Below are positions 47,581 to 57,560 of a stretch of DNA of 64,000 bases, piece after piece. Position 1 is the stretch's first letter. Each line of letters starts with the position of its first letter. Location: assembly GCA_028583415.1 (NCBI GenBank), contig CM053270.1:7200342-7264341 (forward strand), read 5' to 3'. The translations under genes were made by a program, and so were the position numbers. The notes beneath the pieces are model-generated. The model saw only the letters and a program-made list of their open reading frames with translations. It did no database searches and was not told the origin of the DNA. The stretch is from Protea cynaroides (lineage: Eukaryota; Streptophyta; Magnoliopsida; Proteales; Proteaceae).

Positions 47581-47668
47581 CTTTTATATATATATATATA
47601 TATTTATATATATTAACATATATATTATATATGATAATATATTACATATTATATATATATATATATAT
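47581..47668. repeat. TA-rich microsatellite
   Basis: Interrupted (TA)n, with perfect runs near 47586-47603 and 47651-47668. It precedes the purine tract. Confidence 0.9.
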
Positions 47669-48520
47669 AAGAGAAGAGAGAGGCTTTCTAGAAGAAGCCG
47701 TGGGAAAGAGAGAGGGAGAAGGGAGAAGGGAGAAGGGAGAAAAGGAAGGAAGAGAAAAGAAGAAAATGAAGGAAGAGAGGGAGAAGGAGAAAAAGGAAGG
47801 AAAGAGGAAGGAAAGAAAAAAAAGGAAAAAAATTAAAAATAAAAACATTTTCTAGATCTAGAAAACGTGAAAAGAGAGGGAAAAGGGAAAAAAGGAAGGA
47901 AAGAAAAAAAAGGAAAAAAAATTAAAAAGAAAAACATTTTCTCGATCTAGAAAATGTGAAAAGAGAGTGAGAGAAGAAGAAAATGAAGGAAGAGAGAAGA
48001 AGAAAGAAAAGGAAAGAAGAAGAAAAGGAAGGAAGAGAAAAGAAGAAAAGGAAGGAAGAGAAGAAAGAAAAGAAGAAAAAAGGAAAAAGAAGATTTTCTA
48101 GATGAAAAAGAAGAAAAGGAAGGAAGAGAAAAGAATAAAAGGAAGAAAGAGAGAAGAGGAGAGAGAGAGAGATGTTTTCTATTCTAGAAAACATGAGAGA
48201 AAGAGAGGGAGAAGAGAAAAAGGAAGGAAGAGAAGAAAGGAAAGAAGAAAAAAGGAAAAAAGGATTTTCTAGAAGAAAAAGAAGAAAATGAAAGAAGGAC
48301 CTTCTAGAAGAGGAGAGAAAAGCATAAATAGGCCAAGAGAGAGAGAAGAGCCCCTTTTCTAGACCACAAGAGAGCCGTGAGTGAGGAGAGAGAGGACGTG
48401 AGGAGTGAAAGAGAAAAGAGAGAAGAAGAAGAGAAAAGAAAGAAAAGAGAAGAAGAAAATAGATAAAGAGAAGAGAGAAAGGAGCAGAGAAAAGGAGAAT
48501 GAGGATTCACCTTCAAAGAG
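47669..48520 (+). repeat. Long purine (GA) tract
   Basis: About 850 bases that are almost all A and G on the plus strand, made of gaagga/gaaaag words, interrupted by short 'ttttctagatctagaaaa'-type palindromes near 47848-47867, 47936-47955, 48094, 48174-48191 and 48262. The ORFs read from it (Lys/Glu-rich in one strand, Ser/Phe/Leu-rich in the other) are low-complexity artefacts. Confidence 0.9.
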
Positions 48521-49925
48521 CTTGATACAATCTCCAAACATCCTACATCGAAGGTTTCGCCCCATTCGAGCACAAGTTTGGTACCCTAAACAACTTTAGG
48601 GGTCTTTTGAATGCTTGAATATTGATTTTGCTTAAAAAAAGGCTTATTTTCATTAAATCTCGATCAGAAATGCTCTATTGCATGCATATTAATGTTAAGA
48701 TGCCTATGTCTAGTATTTTTCATGGATGATGATTTGTCTAAAATATTCAATGATGAAGCGTTGAATGCTATATGATGATGTTTGATGTTTTTGACAAGTT
48801 TCACAAAGTGGTTTTCTAATATGAAATTTTCAGATTTAAGATCCAAACTTAGGACGTGCATCTCATGTGGTTTTTCTTAGATTTGGAAGCCCAAATTTTT
48901 ATGGGAGTCTCTATGATATGTTAGAAGACTACCCTAGAAATTTCGTTCCATTTGGAATTGGGAAAGTCTATCAAAAAATTCTTCTTTTACATTGTTGTCT
49001 TACTCGGATATAATGCAATCCTCTATCAGAAAGTCTCTAGACAAGGGTCTTATGGCCATAATCAGAAAATCAACTTCATATGAATTTTTTAGATACAGAA
49101 GTGTTCTAAAAAATGACACTAGTTTCAGATTTGTTTGATTTTTCGTTGAATTGATATTGATTTGTAAGTGCATAGTGCTCTGATTTTGAATCTGTTAGGA
49201 TGTACTGATTTGCATGATTGAAAAGGATCATTTTTCACAAAGAAAATATTCTGTTTTCACTTGTTTTTCTTGATGAAATTTTAGATCAGACAGTTATCTA
49301 CATGGACATATATCTGGATTTAATTTTCATTAAGAATGAAATTTTATACGGAATTTATGGTGCAACTGGTCAAAAATCTAGAACAAACTTTACCAGTGCA
49401 CATATCCGGTCTGGTGGCATATCTTTGACCTATTTTTGCTCTCTATTGGGATTCAACTTCTTCAGATGAAATATAGCATCTCAAGTCATCTTTTTGTGAA
49501 AAAAAAATAGAGCTTGATTTGAGTTACAGAATACCTACTTATGGTCATTCTTGTGTAATGTGACAGAATCTGAATGCAGTTTATAGTTTTGTCCAATATC
49601 TGAAACTTTATGTAACAATTTTTGACATTTTTTGAGTCATTAATCTTTCCAAATGTCTTCATAAAAATTACAATATTTTTAAAGAACTTATTTTTAATAA
49701 TTTTGAATTTTTCAAAAAAAGGTTTCATTGATGTCTCATTCATTGTAACATGCAATTGATTGTTTGAGTAAATTATGTCATATTTGGATAAATGGCTATA
49801 TTTAGAGCATTTATATGTTTTTTTTGGATTGTGCACATACCATGTTTATCATATTCCATGTGTTGCTATATTTGGTAGAATAAATATATTTTTATCATAT
49901 TTAACAAAATCTTAATAATTACCAT

Positions 49926-50260
49926 TTTTAAGTCTTACCATGTTTAGAAAATAGCATATAAGATCTTACCTTTTTTTGGATGATTCATACCATATTTTGC
50001 ATTCTATGTTTGGTACTTATCATATATAGATGCATACGTTAATTTCATACCATATTAGGTCTTGCCATGCTTAGAAAATAGCATATAAGATCTTACCTTT
50101 TTGAATGATTCATGTCATATTTTGCATTCTATGTTTGGTACTTACCATGTTGATATATAGATTCATACATTAATTTCATACCATATTAGGTCTTGCCATG
50201 CTTCGAAAATAGCATATAAGATCTTACCTTTTTTGGATAATTCATGCCATATTTTGGAGA
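49926..50260 (+). repeat. Tandem repeat, about 130-bp period, three copies
   Basis: Copies begin near 49926, 50051 and 50182. Shared words include gaaaatagcatataagatc, ttttgcattctatgtttgg and taatttcatac. The last copy is partial. Confidence 0.85.
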
Positions 50261-50559
50261 TTTTCATAATCTTACTATATGTTGTGATAGTTACCATAAA
50301 TATCATACATGCCATGCTTAGATAGAATATTTTATTTATGGCAATAACTTAATTTATGTTGCGCCCTAGTTGAATTGCCATATTTGTACACCTAGCAAAC
50401 ATATTAGGCGTGGGGACGTGCATTTAGGCACCCACATTCTTGGGAAGGGCATAATGGAAAATAATAAAAATCTTAATAAAGAAAGAGAATGCTTTGTCAA
50501 ACCTTTCAAAATTAGAACTTAGGATGAAAAGGGTAACTCAAGACGATTTCCACCTCTCA

Positions 50560-51058
50560 GTAAACCCTAAACCTAGAATAGGTTCTCAATCCTAAACCTA
50601 GAATAGGTTTTAAACCCTAAACCTAGAACAGGTTCTCACATTCTAACCCAAATAGGGTTATCATCCTGAACTACACGTATTCTGATTCTTAAGGCAAACC
50701 CTAGGATACGTAGGCTATTTGGGAGAATCCTAAATTTGGATCCACACCTTAATCCACTCGGACTATCCATAGATCCAATTGGATATCCACCCACCAGCCC
50801 GAACTACATAGATTCTGATTCCTAGGGCAAACCTTTGGATACGTAGGCTATTTGGGAGAATCCCAAATTCAGATCCGCACCTTAGTCCACTCGGACTATC
50901 CATAGATCCACTTGGGTATCCATCCACCATCCAGAAATATGTGGATTCTGATTCCTAGGGCAAACCCTAGGATACGTAGGCCATTTGGGAGAACTCCAAA
51001 TTCAGATCCACACCTTAGTCCACTCGGACTATCCATAGATCCACTAGGATATCCATTC
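50560..51058 (+). repeat. Two short tandem arrays
   Basis: 50564-50640 has three copies of a 28-30-bp unit around cctaaacctagaataggttc. 50669-51058 has three copies of a unit of about 130 bp (starts near 50669, 50801, 50934) with ggatacgtaggctatttggg and ccactcggactatccataga in each. The neighbouring part to 51230 carries single 'gacccaaatagggttatcc' words. Confidence 0.88.
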
Positions 51059-51666
51059 ATATTTTGACCCAAATAGGGTTATCCACATTCCAACCCAGAA
51101 ATGGTTATCCACATTTTGACCCAAATAGGTTATCCACATTCCGACCCAGAAAGGGTTATCCATTCTTAGATCCACTAAGACTATCTATCAGTTTGCATGG
51201 ACTATCCAAATCCTAACCCATAGGGTTTCTCAGCCTTTCAAGCATAAACTTCAACTTGAACAATGAACTTAATCATGCACAAGCATAAATCATAGCCATA
51301 AACTTTAATCACACCTGAACTACGATGGTGAACCTAATTTTTGGAATAATTCCATGATACGTAGGCAATCTGATGGATACATATTCGGTTCAATGATATC
51401 AAACCACTTGGTTTGGCTCGGTTTAATAGTTAAAGTCTAGCATAGGAAAGGCATAGGAGACCAATTTCGATCGGGCAGTTTGGGTGCCTAACCCCTTCCC
51501 ATAACCGTAACCTGAAGCTTACCCAATCTCTGATGGACCAGAAATCCAATCTAAGGGTCATGAGTCAATCAAAGTTTTACCTTAGGGTGAGATTTCACAT
51601 TTCTAAGGTCCTAGACCTTAATCTAGGTGGCGACTTCCAAACAAGATTACGATCTTTGTCCTCACA

Positions 51667-53035
51667 TAAGTCTACTCCACATGAAACCTCAACAATCCAA
51701 CATTTAGGATTTTTCATCCTCTGCAATTGATCTATTATTTTCCTTGTTTCCTAATAGGTTTTACCTGCAATTTTTCCAAGAATACTTGGACACAAGCCTT
51801 GTTTTTGGTAATTGATTTTTCCCCATTCTCTCTCTCTCTCCTTTTATCATGTTAATGGTGTAAACTATGATGGAAGGAGATGAGGTGAAGGAAGGCCGAT
51901 CTTTGTTGTGTCTATTTCCTCTCTTCACCATTTTGCAGTTCTACAATTATTATTTTAAACCCTAGTATGCTATATAGCTTTTTGTGGTGTTTTAACATGT
52001 ATTAAGTTCCTTTTTTATTAAGTTGTTCTGATTATCTGGATTCATATACTGGTTTAATGGAAACTTTGTTGGAGATTTGTGTTGGCCATGCTTTATTCTG
52101 AATGTCTTCATGTTCTGGTTGGATCTGTTCCAAGTTCTTTTCTGAACTCTTTCTACAAATGCAATGGATAATAGTGTTTTGGTTGGTTGTTAATGTAATG
52201 TTTTCTGGTCATTATGGTGATTGGTGGCAACCCTTTTTACCTATGTCTAGCTTTAAAAGGATGTCAATAAATTTATATTATTCTTAATGGATAGATAGCT
52301 TTTGGTGATAGCTTCCACCAGACCTTTTTTTCCCCTTCCTTGCTGTTGCTTCTAGATGGTGTTATTTTTCTCAAAAAAATAGTTAATAACAGTTTTTTCT
52401 TTTCTTTCTTATGTCTTAGAGTGGTAGTACATAGTAACTTCCCTCCTTGTAAAATCTCAAAAATGTGGACATATTTTACAGATAATCATTTGAGTAAATA
52501 TAAAGTAACAATTCATTCTCTGTCACTTTTCATCATAACATGCTACAATCTACATTATCCTATCTATTCTACATCTATGTGCAGTGAGTCTGCAACATTC
52601 CATAGTTAGTTCTCTTCCTTTGGAATTACTAGAAACCAATGGCTAAAAGATCACTTTTGTTGCTTTCTTCTTTTTGAATGACATTGATGTTACCTTCCAT
52701 TATCAAATTCCTCCATTCATTTTAGAATTCATACTTTGTAAATCTCAGCACCCTTGGACTGACAGCTTCAGAAGCAATGTTCTAATGTTTCAACTGTCTT
52801 GAGCAAAATGAGATGCAGAACCATATTCTTAAAGAATAAATGTGGAAAGTCAAAAAATTTACAACAGCTATAGAGTTTAGGCAAATAAGACAAAACATGC
52901 TGACAGGGTAAGAAATTCCTATTTTTACCTCTCCAACATGGGTTGGGTTAGCTAGGTAAATAGGTGAGTTAATATTTAGCTTACTCTTACTCAAAGGAAG
53001 AGTGATCAGTTGATTATCTGTATCCCTCTCTAAAA
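51667..53035. other. hAT leader/intron region, no gene seen
   Basis: AT-rich sequence between the solo LTR and the first coding exon of the hAT transposase. A ctctctctctcctttt run lies near 51832. Short ORFs (52102, 52340, 52782) have no recognisable content. It is probably intron or untranslated leader. Confidence 0.5.
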
Positions 53036-53355
53036 TTAATGAAGTGTCATTGTAGTATATATTATTATCTTTATAGGAATGTCAACTCCACTTAATGAAC
53101 TTACTCCTAGAGATATAATGGAGGGGGTAGATACACCAAATGTTGATGAAAAGCTAGGATATTCAGTAAGTAATCTCTCAACCATTACAATTTTTTATAT
53201 GTTTTAATTTCTTTGAGTATGATTAATTATTAATGAAGTGTCATTGTAGTATATATTATTATCTTTATAGGAATGTCAACTCCACTTAATGAACTTATTC
53301 CTAGAGATGTAATGGAGGGGGTAGGTATACCAAATGTTGATGATTTGTCTGATGA
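53036..53355 (+). repeat. Tandem duplication of the first transposase exon
   Basis: About 110-115 bp at 53036-53150 and 53230-53344 are nearly the same: attaatgaagtgtcattgt, then a splice-acceptor-like atctttatag, then gaatgtcaactccactt. The period is 194 bp. The first copy diverges after gttgatga and ends at a GTAAGT (53165-53170); the second runs on into the BED exon. Confidence 0.9.
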
Positions 53356-55290
53356 TGGACCTTTACTTATGCCTCATCAGTCAACAGAGTCTGTAAGTTC
53401 TCTACCTAAAACAAATGGGAAGAGAAGAAGAAGAAGTTCTGTTCAAGGTAGTTTTAAAGTCATTCCTGGGGACAAATATGATGATGGAAAGGAAAGAGCA
53501 GAGTGTCTGAAATGCAAAATAGTTTATAGGACTGACACCAATATTAATGGAACTGGTACCCTCAGGAGATATCTTAAGAATTGCCCTAAACAAGAAAACA
53601 AAGATATAAAGCAAATGATGTTGAGTAAAAATCAAGGAAAGTTGGAGTTTATGGAGAGAAAAATTGACCTAAACCTAGTGCATGACTTAATCACTAGGCT
53701 TATTGTTAAACAAGAATTGCCCTTAGTGTTTGTCAAGCGCAAAGAGTTTAGGGATTTGATCTCTTACATTTTGCTAGATTACTATCATATTAGCTGTAAC
53801 TCACAAATGGATCAAATAATAAAGTTATATCAATTTGAGGGTAAGAGAATCAAGGATTTCTTTAAATCATACAACAAGAAGATATCTCTTAACAATTTCT
53901 TTGACAGCACACTATGTTGATAAGGATTGGAGTTTACATAAGAAGTTGTTAAGGTTTTGCCTCATGCCACCCCCACATTCTGGCATAGCTATATGTGACA
54001 TAATTGGAAATATGTTGCATGAATGGGGCATTGAGAAAAAAATTTTCTCAATAACTTTAGACAATGTTGCTTGCATTTTATGTTTTGTTGAATTTTTGAA
54101 AACAAGGTTGAATTTGAAGAATGCTCATATCTGTAATGGTGAATTCTTTCATAATCGGTTATGCACATATCTTAAATCTGATAGTACAAGATGGGTTGAA
54201 ATATATAAATTAATGTGTCTCTTTGGTTTGGAATAGCATAGCATATGTGAAATCATCTCAAGGAAGGAAGATTAAATTCATAGATCGTTGTAAGGGATTG
54301 AGTATATCAACTGCTAAGGGTTTGCATGCTAATTTATGTACTAAGTGGAACTCAACTTACCATATGATTGAGTCCGCCTTGTTTTATAGGCAGACATTTG
54401 AAAACCTTCAGCTAGAGGACAACAACTACAAGAATTGTCCCAATTCTAACCAATAGTTAAGAATCAAAAAGCTGACGAGTTTTTACAGCTCTTTGATGAG
54501 ATCACTATTTTGTTATCTAGTTCTAAGTATCCGACTGCGAACCTATATTTTTTAAATGTGTGGAAGATTCACAGAAGCTTCTTAGAAGAAATGGCACACC
54601 AGGACAACTTTATGAAGGATATGGTGGTGGAGATGAAGAAAAAGTTTGATAAGTATTAGGATGATAATACTTTGATTTTGACCGTTGCATTGGTATTTGA
54701 CTTTCGCTACAAGTTAACTTTTATGGATTGGGCATTTCGAAAGATTGCTATGCTAGATCCACTTGCATGTAATATGTCTCTCCATGTGAAAAGTGCACTT
54801 GTTAGACTCTTTAATGAATATAAGACCATGGATGCAGTTATTGAAACTCCTACACCTTCATCTAGTTATGTTGGACCTATTGAACTAGCGGTAATTAAAT
54901 TACCATTGTTTTTATGCTTATCATTTTTTCAATCGCAGGTTACCATCATATTTAATTATATTAATGATTTACTCCAATTTCTATAGGAGTTTTCAGCATT
55001 TAATAATGCCATGTTGATTGATAGCTGTGGAAAGTCTCAGTTAGACTTTTATCTGGAAGAACCACAGATGCCATTCAGTGAAAATTACCGAGAGTTTGAT
55101 GTCTTAGCCTATTGGAGGCAAAATGGGTCAAAGTATGTGGCGCGTATGGCCAAAGATGTCTTGTCCATTCCAGTTTCAAAGGTTGCCTCTGAGTCAACTT
55201 TTAATGCTGGGGTCGTGTCATTGACAAGTATCATAACAAATTATTACCTTTCAATGTTGAAGCATTGATTTGTCTTCGAGATTAGATGTT
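53273..55290 (+). pseudogene. hAT transposase (BED-type, RICESLEEPER-like) pseudogene
   Basis: Would cut and re-insert the element in the nucleus. Domains in order: BED zinc finger (GDKYDDGKERAECLKCKIVY ... GTLRRYLKNCP at about 53470-53590; the family's HxxxC His is Tyr here), then SLTAHYVDKDWSLHKKLLRF (53905-53960), HEWGIEKKIFSITLDN (54015-54065; expected VDNAS-N is changed), FFHNRLC, KWNSTYHMIESALFYRQTF (54343-54402), DFRYKLTFMDWAFRKI (54690-54740) and the C-terminal dimerisation block VLAYWRQNGSKYVARMAKDV ... SIPVSKVASESTF (55100-55205). At least four frame changes or stops and a possible intron near 54890-54990. Start chosen at ATG 53273 after an acceptor-like tatag. Confidence 0.88.
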
Positions 55291-56750
55291 TGATATAGAT
55301 TTTAGAGGTAATTTTTCAATCCAAATTTTATTACAAGTTATAATTTATATGTTAGTTACTGATAAATTTTTATTTATATTATATCTATAGCTGAGTCTGT
55401 TGATGATGCCGTTGACATAGCCATGGTTCTAGGAAATGTGTTGTCAATCAATGGGACAAGGAGTGATGTGGCTTCAATAATTGCTTCTTCGAGGTGAGAT
55501 CTAAGAAAAAACCATTAAAAGGAAATAAATAATTTTATAAAGTTCTTTGTTTTAATATGAAATGTTTGACATTCATCTAAATAGGTTTGTAGCATAACTG
55601 CGCAATGCATGCCTGAAGAGTGAAGTAGATTCATTTTTTTAGAGTACTTATAAATTACAAATGATTGATTCTTTGTGATTTACTATATTAATGACATTAC
55701 TATATTGTGTCTACTACAATTCAGGTGAGGTTTGTGGTGTAACTTTCAAGGTTGATGTAGAGACCAATAGTTGGGAGTGCTCTTAACAGCTAACTGGATG
55801 CTAATGTAGTTATGTATTAATGTCATTTCTCAAGTGTTTTGAACCACAAGCCAAAGGTGTTGTAGTATGACAGATTTCTTAGCCCTACAAGAATTGATCA
55901 CCTAGGCCCAAGAATGGTTGTATGCTGATTTCACTACAACAACTCACATCTCTAGACTTTTAGTTATTTTTTCCAGAAAAACATATTAAAGTTTGTAGTA
56001 GGATTGATCACATGTGTTATATTTCACTTATAGATTTTGGAAGAATGTATTAAAGTTTGTAGTAGGATTGATCATATGTGTTATGTATTCATGTAATTAT
56101 CTCTACTGTTGTTAGATAGTATGAATTTAGATCTTGAGTTATTAACTCTATATTAGAAAAAAATTTGTAGTGTTTTGTTTAGGGCCAATTCTCTTATCTT
56201 GTTGTGATTAGTTTTCTTAGTGATGTGGCCAAATTCTTGTGTGGATTGTTTATGTAGATAAAATGGGTTTCTTGCTAGTGATAGGGGATAAGTGCATTCA
56301 ATAGTGTCACTTGGGACTTCTAGGCACTCAAAACTATATAATAGCAGGAAGAGAGGAAAACCAAAGGTCAAGGATTTGCCATATGATGAGTTCCAAATTC
56401 AATCATATAGATCCCCAATAAAGGGACCTTCTCAAATCTCACTCTTGTCCTACTCTCTATTTTGTTTCTACCATTTTTCAAAACTTGGAACCTTTGATGA
56501 ATTTTTCAAAAGATTTATTATGCAATGTAGCCAATTCCATTTGGGTTGGAAATTGAATAAGATTTATGAATAAGGACCTGGATCTAAGTCCATATTATTT
56601 GCTCTTGCGACCTTCCAAAATGGTTTATTTACTATGTATAACAAGGAGATGAGATGACCCAAAGGGCAAGGCATATACATGTTATGATGTTAATTTGCTA
56701 ATTTTATGGACAAAAATAATAAAATGGGCTATATAGCTTACATATAAAAT
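55291..56750. other. hAT 3' region, no gene seen
   Basis: AT-rich untranslated or intronic sequence after the transposase. A direct repeat 'ttaaagtttgtagtaggatt' occurs at about 55987 and 56049. The ORF at 56292-56573 has no recognisable content. Confidence 0.5.
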
Positions 56751-56960
56751 GGGCCCGGTAAGCCCGGTCCAAATCAAGGAAGTCCGAAATCACATCGATA
56801 AGCTCAACCAGATAACAAACCGAAATCAAACCAGCCCATTAGTTTCTATGTCCAGTGCAGCCCATCCCCGCCCGAACCCTTATTAGACATGTTTTGGGCT
56901 GGGGTTATAAAGCTCGATACCAGTTCAGCCTGGACCGAAACCGTCCCGTTGACACCCTTA

Positions 56961-57486
56961 ATTTATGGTGAGCAGAGACAGGGTCAAAGGAGCCGGAGTA
57001 GTCTACACCACCCCGACATTGGAAGTAATACTAACCGCGGCCGACAGTGGATGTAGATAAGATGATTCGGAAAAAGGACTTAAAGATTGCCACCTCAGCC
57101 ATCAATCCGCATCCTTTGGAGCGGGATAAGAAGGCGGTTATCTCGCGCCACCCATTTGGGGTAATCTGCGCTGAAGCCACGCCATAGCTTTCTAGTAGCT
57201 CGAAGTAAAAACTTGGTGGTGGGAGACGAAAGCCAAACTGGAACATCTCCTCGTACACAGCCATAGCCTCATGTCGAGGCATGCACATCATCTCGTCAGG
57301 CTTTGCCAGTTGAAGAGCAACGAAGTCAGGGATTTTATAAACCTACCTAAAAGGATCAAAGTCTGCCTGCTCAAATTTACTTGGATGTTCATAGGTAGTG
57401 AATTTCAACTCCTTGGGAGCCTCAACTGTCAGTTTTTTATTGGGCTTGGCCCCCTTTTTCCAGGCAGCTTGGGCAGCTCTCGCCAT
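56961..57486 (-). pseudogene. Transposase_28-type ('putative gypsy type transposon') gene, N-terminal part
   Basis: A start at 57486 gives ARAAQAAWKKGAKPNKKL, then a TAG in frame near 57345, then LAKPDEMMCMPRHEAMAVYE and the family core MFQFGFRLPPPSFYFELLES, YGVASAQITPNGWREITAFL and VAIFKSFF. The pattern FxFGFRLPxxxF...LxxYGxxxxQxxPNxWR is that of PF04195, found in Ty3-type plant elements; the role is not known. The hAT element is inserted downstream of a CRGGVDYSGSFDPVSAHHK stretch at the 8-bp duplication. A Tekay LTR begins 75 bases upstream of the start (57561). Confidence 0.75.
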
Positions 57487-57560
57487 TTTTACGTCTTACC
57501 CCCATCCCTTCCCAGTCTCATAAATAACTAGAGGAATCTCTTGTTCCTCCAGAGGGATGC

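Larger units (their letters stand above)
46582..51666 (+). repeat. Probable solo LTR of 5.1 kb inside the hAT element
   Basis: Begins TGTAAGCACCCCATTTTT and ends TTTGTCCTCACA, with taagt on both sides (46577-46581 and 51667-51671), a perfect 5-bp duplication. The segment has no ORF of note. It contains four diverged repeats, a TA tract, an 850-bp purine tract, a TATA-like ataaata (48324-48330) and two further repeat blocks. Very long, repeat-filled LTRs are known in Ogre-like Tat elements, and the end contains ggtggcgacttcc, common near such LTR ends. No second LTR or internal part is visible. The choice of right end depends on the 7-base CA-taagt match. Confidence 0.6.
46187..56960 (+). mobile_element. 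hAT DNA transposon, complete ends, 10,774 bp
   Basis: 12-bp terminal inverted repeats taagggtgtcaa (46187-46198) and ttgacaccctta (56949-56960), flanked by a perfect 8-bp duplication atttatgg (46179-46186 and 56961-56968), as expected for hAT transposition. Both subterminal regions (about 200 bp each) are rich in gggctcgg/gcccaacccg-type words, as in plant hAT elements. It carries a plus-strand transposase pseudogene (53273-55290) and a probable inserted solo LTR (46582-51666); without that LTR it would be about 5.7 kb. It interrupts the Transposase_28 gene. Confidence 0.95.

Noticed and set aside
47573..48599. Several ORFs of 60-90 codons in the purine tract
   Set aside because: Lys/Glu-rich or Ser/Phe-rich translations of a GA tract in many frames; no start or splice context.
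50560..51058. Possible CRISPR-like array
   Set aside because: The repeats are direct tandem units without unique spacers, in a plant transposon context; they are LTR-internal tandem repeats.
56292..56573. ORF of 93 codons in the hAT 3' region
   Set aside because: No similarity to transposase domains and not in a splice-compatible position after the C-terminal dimerisation block.
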